Counted from the stretch's first letter, positions 35,200 to 46,607 are shown. The stretch: 64,000 bases of DNA from Leptodactylus fallax (GCA_947044405.1 CAMRHE010000077.1:3534001-3598000), one strand, 5' to 3'. The notes: generated from the letters alone by a model not told the origin. Numbers and translations are program-made.

Positions 35200-35940
35200 T
35201 TACTACCTGCGCTTTAAGATTTTCTTGCCAACATGAGAAGTTTTCTCTGGCTCTGCAGCTAGTCAGAGCTCTGAGACGCTGAACCAATCAGAATGCTACC
35301 TCATTCCCCAATCATCAGCTGAGGAGGGATGTTTAAAGTCTGCTCAGAACTTCACATTTGCCTGCTATTAATTAATTGTTACTTGCTAGGTTTCTGTGCT
35401 TTATACATATCTGTTTGCTGTATTCTTGGTTACTGACTTTGGCTCATTTGCTAGATATCCACTGATTTGACTCTGACTGTGAACTCTCTGACTTGACCTT
35501 GACTTGGACACATTTTCTGATTTGGATATTCTGTGCTCTCCCAGTTTGACCTTGCTTGTTTTTGCTGTGTTTCCTGTTCTGATTTCAGTTTGCAGTTGCA
35601 TCTATTTTTTCACTAGCTACTGGTCTGATAACCTGGGTCCTGATCTGGTCAAATATGTCCGGGCTTGCAGTGGGCTCTAGTGAAGACATCAGGGTAGCAT
35701 TAGACTCTATCAGCCAGAGCAGTGTAAGATCTAGGTAGCTTGTTCTCTGTTATCTGTAAGTTTCTGCAGTTTATGAAATTGCTTTAGAGGTAATTTCATA
35801 ACTGCAGAATCTGACAGATTATCCCTCCTCAGCTGATGATTGGGGAATGAAGCAGAACCCAGATTTGTTCAGAGTCTCAGAGCTCTGACTAGCCACAGAG
35901 CCGGAGAAAGCTTCACAATGGCAAGGAAACCTTAAAGTGA
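35200..35940. repeat. Pair of ~135-bp inverted repeats with LTR-like spacer
   Basis: The arm at about 35204-35338 (TAGTCAGAGCTCTGAGAC, CATTCCCCAATCATCAGCTG, AGGAGGGAT) is the near-complement of the arm at about 35815-35940. Between them lies sequence with repeated TTGACTTGA/CTTGACC wording and a hairpin CTGCAGTTTATGAAAT...ATTTCATAACTGCAG near 35765-35808. The wording ending GAATCTGACAGA resembles the end of some Ty3/gypsy LTRs, which is a guess. Confidence 0.55.
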
Positions 35941-35949
35941 CAGTAGTGA

Positions 35950-36470
35950 GAAGCAGGGCCAGCTCCAGGTTTGTGTGGGCCCTTGGGTGACAGAGCCCCA
36001 GTGGGCCCCTTTTGGAGTAACTCATGCACAATACAGCAAAAAAACAATCAAAATTGGGTGTTTTTTGCTGAGGCAGACCTACTGGAGTGGAGTGTAATAC
36101 AGTCCATTCCATACAAGTAGATACTGTACAACCTGTTCAGACATTAGAAAGTAAAGAGGAATTTGAGGCGGACATCTGCTTTGGTTTCTTCTTTATCTTC
36201 TGCTGCCGGCTCACGGTGCAGAACATCAGCATGCCCTTGCGGTTTTCCACCACTAATTAGGCCCAAATGAATGAGTCTAACCAGTGTGGAGTCTCAAGCC
36301 ACGGCCTCCGACTCAGCTGCAGAATCTGCGGCAAGGTCCAGGAGGACACTTTTTTTTCCAGCTTCCTGCTCCAATTAGTTTTAATAGGAGGCAGAATGAG
36401 GGAGGAATCTGCTGCAAAATCAGTGTCAGATTCCACCGTGTGAACAGGGTCTGATACTGTTAATAGTGCC
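35950..36470. repeat. Repeat sequence bordering the minisatellite
   Basis: GCCAGCTCCAGGTTTGTGTGGGC near 35960 and GATTCCACCGTGTGAACAGGGTC near 36430 look like parts of a dispersed MITE-like family. The minisatellite begins inside or just after it. Boundaries are uncertain. Confidence 0.35.
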
Positions 36471-38460
36471 ACTCCACAGTGGCCCCCACACAGTATCATA
36501 TGCTCCACAGTGACCCCCACACAGTATTATATGAGCCACAGTGGCCCCCACACAGTATTATTTACTCCACAGTGGCCCCCACACAGTATTATATACTCCA
36601 CAGTGGTCCCCATGCAGTATTATATACTCCACAGTTGCCCCCACACAGTATTATATACTCCACAGTGGCCCCCACACAGTATTATTTACTCCACAGTGGC
36701 CCCACACAGTATTATATACTCCACAGTGGTCCCCATGCAGTATTATATACTCCACAGTTGCCCCCCACACAGTATTATATACTCCACAGTGGCCCCCACA
36801 TAGTATTATTTACTCCACAGTGGCCCCACACAGTATCATATGCTCCACAGTGGCTCCCACACAGTATCAGGTGCTCCACAGTGACCCCCACAGTATTATA
36901 TGATCCACAGTGGTCCCCACACAGTATTATATACTCCACTTTGGCCCCCACACAGTATTATATACTCCACAGTGGCCCCCAAACAGTATTATATACTCCA
37001 CAGTGGTCCCCATGCAGTATCATATACTCCACAGTTGCCCCCACACAGTATTATATACTCCACAGTGGCCCCCACACAGTATTATTTACTCCACAGTGGC
37101 CCCATACAGTATCATATGCTCCACAGTTGCCCCCTCAGTATTATATGATCCACAGTGGTCCCCACACAGTATTATATACTCCACTTTGGCCCCCACACAG
37201 TATTATATATGATCCACAGTGGCCCCCACACAGTATTATATGTAACACAGTGGCCCCCACAGTATTATATGCTCCACAGTGGCCCTGATGCAGTATTATA
37301 TATTCCACAGTGGTCCCCATGCAGTATCATATACTCCACAGTTGCCCCCACACAGTATTATATACTCCACAGTGGCCCCCACACAGTATTATTTACTCCA
37401 CAGTGGCCCCATACAGTATCATATGCTCCACAGTTGCCCCCTCAGTATTATATGATCCACAGTGGTCCCCACACAGTATTATATACTCCACTTTGGCCCC
37501 CACACAGTATTATATATGATCCACAGTGGCCCCCACACAGTATTATATGTAACACAGTGGCCCCCACAGTATTATATGCTCCACAGTGGCCCCGATGAAG
37601 TATTATATATTCCACAGTGGTCCCCATGCAGTATTATATACTCCACAGTTGCCCCCATGCATTATTATATACTCCACAGTAGCCCCCACGCAGTATTATT
37701 TACTCCAGAGTGGCCCCACACAGTATCATATTCTCCACAGTAGCCCCCACACAGTATCAGGTGCTCCACAGTGACCTCCACAGTATTATATGATCCACAG
37801 TGGCCCCCACACAGTATTATATACTCCACTTTGGCCCCCACACAGTATTATATACTCCACAGTGGCCCCCACACAGTATTATATGATCCACAGTGGCCCC
37901 CACACAGTATTATATGCTACACAGTGGCCCCCACAGTATTATATGCTCCACAGTGGCCCCCACACAGTATTATATACTCCATAGTGGCCCCCACACAATA
38001 TTATATACTTCACAGTGGCCCCCACACAGTATTATATACTGCACAGTGGCCCCCACGCATTATTATATACTCCACAGTGGCCCCCCACGCAGTATTATAT
38101 ACTCCACAGTGGCCCCCACTCAGTATTATATACTCCACAGTGGCCCCCACGCATTATTATATACTCCACAGTGGCTCCCATGCAGTATTATATACTCCAC
38201 AGTGGCCCCCATGCAGTATTATATACTCCACAGTGGCCCCATACAGTATCATATGCTCCACAGTGGCCCTAACACAGTATTATATGCTCCACAGTGGCCC
38301 CCACACAGTATTATATACTTCACAGTGGCCCCCACACAGTATTATATACTTCACAGTGGCCCCCACGCTGTATTATATACTTCACAGTGGTCCCCACGCA
38401 TTATTATATACTCCACAGTGGCCCCCACGCAGTATTATATACTCCACAGTGGCCCCCACG

Positions 38461-38653
38461 GAGTTTGTGTGTTCTCCCCGTGTTTGCGTGGGTTTCCTCC
38501 GGGTACTCCGGTTTCCTCCCACACTCCAAAGACATACTGATAGGGAATGTAGATTGTGAGCCCTATATGGGACAGTGACTGTCAATGTCTGTAAAGCACT
38601 GCGGAATATGATGGCGCTATACAAGTAAGCATAATAAATAAATAAATAATAAA
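38461..38653 (+). mobile_element. SINE with V-SINE-like core (copy 1)
   Basis: The part GTTCTCCCCGTGTTTGCGTG followed by GGTTTCCTCCGGGTACTCCG is close to the conserved central domain described for V-SINEs of fishes and other vertebrates. The 3' part GGCGCTATACAAGTAAGC runs into a (TAAA)n-type tail. A tRNA-like head is not seen, so it is 5' truncated. It interrupts a minisatellite unit. Confidence 0.7.
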
Positions 38654-39514
38654 TTATTATATACTCCACAGTGGCCCCCACGCAGTATTATATACTCCAC
38701 AGTAGCCCCCACGCAGTATTATTTACGCCAGAGTGGCCCCACACAGTATCATATTCTCCACAGTAGCCCCCACACAGTATCAGGTGCTCCACAGTGACCT
38801 CCACAGTATTATATGATCCACAGTGGCCCCCACACAGTATTATATACTCCACTTTGGCCCCCACACAGTATTATATACTCCACATTGGCCCCCACACAGT
38901 ATTATATGATCCACAGTGGCCCCCACACAGTATTATATGCTACACAGTGGCCCCCACAGTATTATATGCTCCACAGTGGCCCCCACACAGTATTATATAC
39001 TCCATAGTGGCCCCCACACAATATTATATACTTCACAGTGGCCCCCACACAGTATTATATACTGCACAGTGGCCCCCACGCATTATTATATACTCCACAG
39101 TGGCCCCCCACGCAGTATTATATACTCCACAGTGGCCCCCACTCAGTATTATATACTCCACAGTGGCCCCCATGCATTATTATATACTCCACAGTGGCTC
39201 CCATGCAGTATTATATACTCCACAGTGGCCCCCATGCAGTATTATATACTCCACAGTGGCCCCATACAGTATCATATGCTCCACAGTGGCCCTAACACAG
39301 TATTATATGCTCCACAGTGGCCCCCACACAGTATTATATACTTCACAGTGGCCCCCACACAGTATTATATACTTCACAGTGGCCCCCACGCTGTATTATA
39401 TACTTCACAGTGGTCCCCACGCATTATTATATACTCCACAGTGGCCCCCACGCAGTATTATATACTCCACAGTGGCCCCCATGCAGTATTATATACTCCA
39501 CAGTGGCCCCCACG

Positions 39515-39707
39515 GAGTTTGTGTGTTCTCCCCGTGTTTGCGTGGGTTTCCTCGGGGTACTCCGGTTTCCTCCCACACTCCAAAGACATACTGATAGGGA
39601 ATGTAGATTGTGAGCCCTATATGGGACAGTGACTGTCAATGTCTGTAAAGCGCTGCGGAATATGATGGCGCTATACAAGTAAGCATAATAAATAAATAAA
39701 TAATAAA
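39515..39707 (+). mobile_element. SINE with V-SINE-like core (copy 2, by duplication)
   Basis: It is nearly identical to 38461-38653 (changes such as CCTCGGGGTA for CCTCCGGGTA, and GCGCTGCGG for GCACTGCGG) and sits at the same kind of junction. It therefore came from duplication of the array block and not from a second insertion. Offset is 1054 bp, one unit more than the 1023-bp block. Confidence 0.75.
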
Positions 39708-40095
39708 TTATTATATACTCCACAGTGGCCCCCACGCAGTATTATATACTCCACAGTGGCCCCCATGAAGTATTATATACTCCACAGTGGCCCCCATGAA
39801 GTATTATATACTCCAAAGTGGCCCCATACAGTATCATATGCTCCACTGTGGCCCTAATGCAGTATTATATGCTCCACAGTGGCCCCCACACAGTATTATA
39901 TAATTCACAGTGGTCCCCTCACACTATTATATGCTCCACAGTGGCTCCCACACAGTATTATATGCCCAGTAGTGGCCCCCACACAGTATTATACACTGCA
40001 CAGTGGCTCCCACACAGTATTATATACCCAGCAGTGGCCACCCCACACAGTATTATATGCTCAGCAGGGGCCCCCACACAGTATTATATACTCCC

Positions 40096-40364
40096 AACCG
40101 CCCCCTCTGCTCAGGTGCTATTATTATACTCTGGTGTCTCCTCAGACCCCAGAGAATAATAATTGGAGGCCCAGGGAAGTTGAATAAAAATAACAATCAC
40201 TGATACTCACCTTGCATTACCTTTCCTGGGCATCCTTGGTCTGTCCTGCTGTCTTCAGCATCTTCGGCCATCTTCAGACATCCCTGCTGAAGCCTGTGAT
40301 TGGTCCTCAGCGTTCATGTGGGGGCGCACTGATGTCATTACGCCGCTGCGCCCCATGTGACCGC
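40096..40364. repeat. Flanking repeat sequence right of the minisatellite
   Basis: The phrase AATAACAATCACTGATACTC and the GC-rich text to about 40360 look like a dispersed amphibian repeat, but no ends can be defined. No coding signal. Confidence 0.3.
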
Positions 40365-40640
40365 TGGGGCCTATAGACTATAATGGGGTCCGTGTGGTTT
40401 CCGCTTGGTTTCCGCATGAAACATGCAGAAACATGCGGAGAGGAAAGTCCTGCTTGCAGCACTTTTCTCTCTGCTTGCTTTGTTTGGAAACCGAGCGGAA
40501 ACCACACGGACCTCATTATAGTCTATGGCGTCTGCAGGTTTCCTTAGGTAAACCGCTTTTCTATGCGTATAGGTTTCCATTCCGGGGTCCCCAAGCGGAC
40601 TCCCTGAACGGAAACCGAACACAGATGTGAACTGGCCCTT
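40365..40640. mobile_element. MITE, same family as 9135-9327
   Basis: It shows internal inverted symmetry (GACTATAATGGGGTCCGTGT near 40376 against ACACGGACCTCATTATAGTC near 40504) and ends GATGTGAACTGGCCC followed by TTA. It matches 9150-9327 in the right half. Confidence 0.6.
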
Positions 40641-40914
40641 AGATGGATAACCTGCATAATGGCATACAGTATATGCTGCCCTAGAGGAAGTTTTTTTTTT
40701 TGCAAATGAAGTTAGTTCATGTTACATCTTATATATCTTCTAATAACTCCCCTCATGCCTGCTAAACTGCTCAATTCACTGCTCAGTCCTGTCACCATTG
40801 AAAAAAAAAATCTCCTGGAACACATACAGTAAAATTTCTGTACTGATCGGTTCTGCTTCATCCTTCTATTAACCTTGCAGCAGCATTTTGGAATAGTTAA
40901 AGGTGATGTATTTT

Positions 40915-41299
40915 TTCATCTGGTAGACCTATATATAGGGCATTACAGTGGCATGAAGTGTGAAGATATCTTCTCTTGAAGTAAGGTTGACTTTTGCATT
41001 GTTCCTCAGGTGGAAGTATGAAGAATTGATAATAACTATGCCCAAGTTTTGCACATTATCTGAGAGAGATGGTGGATGTACAAGTTGTCATATTTCTATT
41101 GAGCATTGACCTCTATCCATGAGAACTTCAGTTTTTTTCTGGGTCCAGCTGGCATTCCTCCAGTCTTTCAATTCAGCTAGGCATGAATTTATGTCTGGAG
41201 ATGGATCATTGACTCCAGGCTTGAATGATATGTATAGTTGGGTATCATCTGCACAGCAGTGATAGGCCAGGCCATGACTCTGGATTAATTTGCCTAATA
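40915..41299 (-). pseudogene. L2-type LINE reverse transcriptase, 3' portion
   Basis: On the minus strand, LGKLIQSHGLAYHCCADDTQ contains the catalytic ADD box, followed by LYISFKP. Further on, LAELKDWRNASWTQKKTEVL and SSYFHLRNNAKV match L2 family blocks (LS..KDWM..L.LN..KTE; YFHLRNIAK). The frame shows a few losses. It belongs with 42947-43445, separated only by the Tc1 copy B. Confidence 0.8.
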
Positions 41300-42946
41300 C
41301 AGTCATATGAAAAAGTTTGGGCATCCCTATTATTCTTAATCATTTTTAGTTCTAAATATTTGGGTGTTTGCAACAGCCATTTCAATTTGATATCTAATAA
41401 CTGATGGACACAGTAATATTTCAGGATTGAAATTAGGTTTATTGTACTAACAGAAAATGTGCAATATGCATTAAACCAAAATTTGACCGGTGCAAAAGTA
41501 TGGGCACCTCAACAGAAAAGTGACATTAATATTTAGTAGATCCTCCTTTTGCAAAAATAACAGCCTCTAGTCGCTTCCTGTAGCTTTTAATCAGTTCCTG
41601 GATCCTGGATGAAGGTATTTTTGACCATTCCTCTTTACAAAACAATTCCAGTTCAGTTAAGTTTGATGGTCGCCGAGCATGGACAGCCCGCTTCAAATTA
41701 TCCCACAGATGTTCAATGATATTCAGGTCTGGGGACTGGGATGGCCATTCCAGAACATTGTAATTGTTCCTCTGCATGAATGCCTGAGTAGATTTGGAGC
41801 TGTGTTTTGGATCATTGTCTTGCTGAAATATCCATCCCCGGCGTAACTTCAAATTCGTCACTGATTCTTGTACATTATTCTCAAGAATCTGCTGATACTG
41901 AGTTGAATCCATGCGACCCTCAAATTTAACAAGATTCCCGGTTCCGGCATTGGCCACACAGCCCCAAAGCATGATGGAACCTCCACCAAATTTTACAGTG
42001 GGTAGCAAGTGTTTTTCTTGGAATGCTGTGTTTTTTTGACGCCATGCATAACGCCTTTTTGTATGACCAAACAACTCAATCTTTGTTTCATCAGTCCACA
42101 GGAACTTCTTCCAAAATGAAGCTGGCTTGTCCAAATGTGCTTTTGTATACCTCAGGCGACTCTGTTTGTGGCACGCTTTCAGAAACGGCTTCTTTCGCAT
42201 CACTCTCCCATACAGCTTCTCCTTGTGCAAAGTGTGCTATATTGTTGACCGATGCACAGTGACACCATCTGCAGCAAGATGATGCTGCAGCTCTTTGGAG
42301 GTGGTCTGTGGATTGTCCTTGACTGTTCTCACCATTCTTCTTCTCTGCCTTTCTGATATTTTTCTTGGCCTGCCACTTCTGGGCTTAACAAGAACTGTCC
42401 CTGTGGTCTTCCATTTCCTTACTATGTTCCTCACAGTGGAAACTGACAGGTTAAATCTCTGAGACAACTTTTTGTATCCTTCCCCTGAACAACTATGTTG
42501 AACAATCTTTGTTTTCAGATCATTTGAGAGTTGTTTTGAGGAGCCCATGATGCCACTCTTCAGAGGAGATTCAAATAGGAGAACAACTTGCAATTGGCCA
42601 CCTTAAATACCTTTTCTCATGATTGGATACACCTGGCTATGAAGTTCAAAGCTCAGTGAGGTTACAAAACCAATTTTGTGCTTCAGTAAGTCAGTAAAAA
42701 GTAGTTAGGAGTATTCAAATCAATAAAATGATAAGGGTACCCAAATTTTTGCACCGGTCAAATTTTGGTTTAATGCATATTGCACATTTTCTGTTAGTAC
42801 AATAAACCTCATTTCAATCCTGAAATATTACTGTGTCCATCAGTTATTAGATATATCAAATTGAAATGGCTGTTGCAAACACCCAAATATTTAGAACTAA
42901 AAATGATTAAGATTAATAGGGGTGCCCAAACTTTTTCATATGACTG
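41300..42946 (-). mobile_element. Tc1/mariner element, copy B, one nonsense codon
   Basis: The element is 1647 bp and flanked by TA (41298-41299 and 42947-42948). It has the same long inverted repeats with internal direct repeats as copy A. It inserted into the L2 reverse transcriptase frame. Confidence 0.95.
41526..42548 (-). pseudogene. Tc1 transposase, copy B, interrupted by a single TAG
   Basis: The frame from the MGSS start (42548) to the end is the same length as copy A. It carries all of [15 protein letters not shown] and [11 protein letters not shown]. One in-frame TAG at 42237-42239 stands where copies A and C have CAG, about 104 codons after the ATG. That splits the DNA-binding half from the catalytic half. 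No frameshift is seen. Other small differences are VKFEGRM for VKVEGRM and YTKAHL for YAKAHL. Confidence 0.92.
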
Positions 42947-43445
42947 TAGAAGCATGTAAACTCCAACTAACATTGGGAATAGACAGCACCAAGCCCTGTT
43001 GAACTCCATGATGACGGAGCCAAGAGATACTTTTTATGATCTGTCAGCCAGGAAGGAACTAAACCACTGAAGACTGTGCCGTCAATTCCACAAAACTCAT
43101 TAAATCTATGTCTTAGGATGTAATGGTAAACTGTGTTAAATGCTGCTGAGAGGTCTAATGAATTTGGATGGTGTAACCTCAGTCTCTGGCCATGAGTAGG
43201 CCATCTAGTACTCATGTGAGTGTTAATTCAGTGCTATGTTTTTAACCGAAACCTTACTGAAAAGGTTCATAGATGCCATCACCAGATAATCTAGTATCTA
43301 GTTGGATAGCAACAGCCTTTTCTATAACTTTCCCTAGGAAGGGTAGGTTACAGACTGGTCTGTAGGTACTCAAGGCATCTGGATCCATGTACGGCTTCTT
43401 TAGAAGAGACTTGATGATGGCTGCCTTCAGTAGATTAGAACTACG
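42947..43445 (-). pseudogene. L2-type LINE reverse transcriptase, 5' portion
   Basis: On the minus strand near 43130-43180, LDLSAAFNTVYHYILRHR carries the first catalytic Asp block. Near 43310-43440 the decayed wording LLKKPYMDPD and YRPVCNLPFLGKVIEK fits the L2 block LLKKP.LDP...YRPVSNLPFLSK. At the Tc1 junction the L2 frame (YML then LGKL) becomes continuous if the transposon and one TA are ignored. The upstream part of the LINE is missing. Confidence 0.8.
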
Positions 43446-43689
43446 GACAGCAAAACTGCCAGAATGAAGGATACAAATAATGGAACCCTAAAGGGTTACA
43501 TTGAAGTGAATGGGAAATGGATACATATATAAGGTAAACCAATGGTATCCGTTTGCATCCATTTTTCAAGTAGAATCAGTTTCTCTTTCAAGAATCCGGC
43601 AAAAATGTATACCACAACTCAGATGTGAATATAACCTAATCCAGACATGGTATAGTTTGCGTCCATGCATGAATTGTTTGGAAGTGTAC
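43446..43689. other. Unassigned DNA
   Basis: No recognisable element. A phrase ATTGAAGTGAATGGGAAATGG near 43500 is of the kind found inside MITEs. Confidence 0.25.
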
Positions 43690-43920
43690 TATATACTGTA
43701 GTGCACGGAGACTGAAGCAGATGGCTCTAGTCCATGTATAGTGGCCGGACACCAGTACTGCAACCCAGTTCTCGTTGAAGTCAATTGAAGCTATAGGCAT
43801 TGAAAGTGGCCCTGTACAGCTTTTTCAGGAAGGGGCTGACTATTGCCCCTCACCAATCAGAACTGAATGGCCTATCCTAAAGATGGGCATTTAAAAAAAA
43901 AATCTTGCAAACCCCTTTAA
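43690..43920. mobile_element. T2-like TTAA MITE fragment
   Basis: It ends AACCCCTTTAA at 43920 (complement TTAAAGGGGTT), the T2-like terminus. The interior (GAAGCAGATGGCTCTAGT) recurs at 57768-57785, and the TGCAGCTCAGCTCC-type wording recurs at 57816 and 58462. The left end is missing. Confidence 0.55.
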
Positions 43921-43924
43921 GCTT

Positions 43925-45330
43925 CAAGTTTGTATGATTGTCAACTTTGCAGGAATTTTTAATTCAGATTTAATTAATCATGTACTAAACTTGGGAAGGA
44001 AAAACTACATTTCTTAATCTGAATTTGTATTGTAGTTGTTCATTTAGATCAAGTGAAAGATTTCTAAGGTGATATTTTAGAGTTCATTAAACAGTTACTA
44101 GTTCAGCAGTTTCTTCCTTCCTTCTAGATGTGTATAAAAATCCAACTCTATTATTTGTTATTGTTTCTTTTTTAAATTTATTTTTTATTTTTCAACCAAA
44201 ATCCATAAATTTGGGTGATTTAGATCATCCAGGAGTATAAAATGTAATGGTGCTAATGGGAGTATTCCCAGTGTTGGTCACAATTAACTGGTCAAATACA
44301 TTTATGACCCAAGTATATGGAGGGGAGCCACTTTTGACCCATGTCTGTAATTGGTGAAAGTGGAATAAAACTGGGGTCTGTCCACAAAGGCAACTTATCC
44401 TCTGCTGCTCCATTCAGTTCTATTGTGCTGCCCATAGTAATGACCAAGGTGGCAGTGTTCATGTGATCTACAACTTGTAACTTATTTTTGCTACATTTCT
44501 TTTCTTGGGTAAATAAACCTGAAGGTCTGTCTTCTATTGAGAAAAATGTGAGGAGCTGGTCCCCTGGCTCACAACACGAACCACAAATAAATAAAAGGTT
44601 ATAGCTGGAGCCCATGTCCTTGTAAGACCTAGATTAGGTAAAGGAAGTACTTATGGAAACATATTCAATCTTATTATTTTGTAGTTACTGAATCAGGAGA
44701 ATTTGTCAAACTTTTATTTAAAGGTTATATAGACATCTATAACAGTTTCCAAAATGGGATGAAAATTTAGAGGAAAGCTACTGGAGATCCTGATGTGTAA
44801 TAGGGAGGTGCCTTGCTATAACATAACTACAAAGTAGCAAGGCTCAATGTGATATTTCACAAGTTGAATTAAAAGTTGCAGTAAACTTCATGTTGACTAT
44901 TCCCATTGCTTTTGCTGAGTTGCTGCAACAAGTTATCAAATTCAAACTAAACTTGAATTTGGTTTGTAATTGAAGTAATTAAATTGAGATTGTAGCTGCA
45001 TTGTAAGTAGGGGCTGAGTTTTTCTTAAATAGCAAATATCCTATTACAGTTATTGCAGTGTTCTTAGATGACTCATTTTTACAATTTCCTTTTGTTAACC
45101 TGGTGTAACTTCTAGTTTTTATGGGCAGTTAGAACTTATAGGTTTTGACCATGATTTGTTGGGACTATTCAATGTGATCATTGGAAGCAAAGAATTGATT
45201 GATCTTGTGTCAAATGTCATTGGGTAGAAGTAAGTGCTTTAGAATGGGGTCATTAGGTCTCTGGTTCAGGGTCTGTGGTGGCATAGGATACATATATAAG
45301 CTTTAATACTTATATTTTAAGATATTTTAC
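43925..45330. other. No gene recognised
   Basis: Stretch 44225-44620 reads like a decayed dispersed repeat (minus strand: CCTTGGTCATTACTATGGGC). The rest is AT-rich and unrecognised. The open frames here show no domain. Confidence 0.3.
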
Positions 45331-45335
45331 TTTAA

Positions 45336-45665
45336 ATAGGAGTCTGTCACCAAACTTGATATGAAACCAGCCAAAATTCATTGTAAGGGGTATTATGTCG
45401 AGCAATTGGTGGTCCTGTCTCTGTCGCCATATTTGAATCGCTGCCACTCTGTACTTAGTTGACAGCCTCTTCCTATTCCACATGATGCTGCTGTTGAATT
45501 CCTGCATATGTGCCTTGCATTTACTGGCATATTTCTAAAGAACACTTTTTTTAAAGAAGTGGTGCATCTATTGGACTATCTAAAAGTATGATGGTGCTCA
45601 GCATAATACTACACACAATACACTGTGACTTATTTGATATCCAGTTTTCTGGCAACAGATTTTCT
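45336..45665. mobile_element. T2-like TTAA MITE
   Basis: It is flanked by TTAA at 45332-45335 and 45666-45669. The ends ATAGGAGTCTGTCACCAAA and (complement) AGAAAATCTGTTGCCAGAAA are imperfect inverted repeats. TTAA duplications with AGG..TGTCA-type ends fit the T2/Kolobok MITEs known from Xenopus. Confidence 0.7.
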
Positions 45666-45669
45666 TTAA

Positions 45670-46193
45670 TAGGAATGTGTCACCAGAAAATGACGTGTTT
45701 TTTAATTAAGTTTTATGTTAAACATATTTTTGAAGAATTTTGTGGTGAGGTTTTTAAAAAATGTCCATGTTACTATCTATAGTTCAAAAAATTCCTAAAA
45801 ATTGTGCAATTCTGACTCTGGCCACTAAGCTGAAAAATATGGCTTTTCCTGTTTTCTGTAGGAGAATTCTTTGCAACAGCCACATCACTTATCAGTACAA
45901 AGATAATCACAGCGATCATGTAAATATAGATAAGACACACCAGTTGGTGTGTGTGACACAATAGGTAACTTCACCGCTTATCTACTCTGCCCTCTCTACA
46001 CAATGACCTCTGCAGAGGTCACAAAGGATGCCTAGACAACTCTTGCATAAAAATCAATGGTGTCTGCTCCAGACCATTGTGTCTATGGCCCATGGTCCAT
46101 CTCCAGGAGATAGGAAGTCACAAACTATTTTAGGCTTAGTTGTGTTGAATTGGAATTGCAAGATTTTTAGGATTTTTTTAATCTTAAAGAGGA
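45670..46193. mobile_element. Second TTAA MITE, abutting the first, right end lost
   Basis: It begins AGGAATGTGTCACCAGAAAA directly after the TTAA shared with the preceding element. An inner block (TTCCTAAAAATTGTGCAATT near 45792) is the near-complement of 46145-46190. The right side therefore has the sub-terminal repeat but not the outer 110 bases. Confidence 0.5.
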
Positions 46194-46197
46194 CCTT

Positions 46198-46603
46198 TCA
46201 TGTCCTCTGACATTAGTGGTGTTATATACTGTTAAAAATCTGAATTCACTGTCAACTTTGTTGGTAAGCGGTATGCCAGAGATATCGGTGCTGGCACTGA
46301 TATCCTTCCACTGTCAGAAGGATGAGCCTTACAGCTCAGCGGCATCGCTGGGCTGTGAGGAAAGCCCCCCTTGACAATACTCTTCCATAGCCTTGTACTG
46401 TCAGGGGACAATTTCTCACAGTCCAGCGATGATGCTGAGCTGTAAGGGTGGCCCTTCTGACAGTGCAGGGATATTGGTATCGAAACTAATAGCACAGATA
46501 TCTCTTGCACTAGGGCACATACCGGCAAAGCTGACAGTGCCATGAATTCAGCTTTCTAGTGGTATATAACACTGCTAATATCAGAGCACATGAAAGGTCC
46601 TCT
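46198..46603. mobile_element. Fold-back TTAA MITE (406 bp)
   Basis: It is flanked by TTAA (46194-46197 and 46604-46607). The arms of about 190 bp pair over most of their length: AGAGGACCTTTCATGTCCTC on the left and its near-complement on the right, then CAGCTCAGC and ACTGTCAGAAGG pairs inside. It is more diverged than the fold-back at 11452. It has no coding capacity. Confidence 0.75.
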
Positions 46604-46607
46604 TTAA

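Larger units (their letters stand above)
36471..40095. repeat. 31-bp minisatellite with higher-order structure
   Basis: Roughly a hundred units, each starting CTCCACAGTGGCCCCCACAC and finishing with AGTATTATATA. The period of 31 bp is supported by the 31-residue period of the readings. Variants (ATGCAG, CACGCATT, GATCCACAG, CCACTTTGG, TTCACAG) mark sub-families. A block of about 307 bp is repeated from about 37148 to 37455. A block of 1023 bp (33 units) is duplicated from 37678 to 38701. Plus-strand units lack stops in all frames, so long open frames appear that are not genes. Confidence 0.95.

Noticed and set aside
34809..35282. 157-codon open frame
   Set aside because: It runs through a tandem repeat and one arm of an inverted repeat, and shows no domain.
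36479..39632. Long open frames (up to 269 codons) of a repeat protein with HSGPHTVLYTPQW-type units
   Set aside because: They arise because the 31-bp satellite unit has no stop on the plus strand. All three frames are open and give the same peptide out of phase, so they are not genes.
36471..40095. CRISPR-like direct repeats
   Set aside because: Units are contiguous with no unique spacers, and the context is a vertebrate genome. It is a minisatellite.
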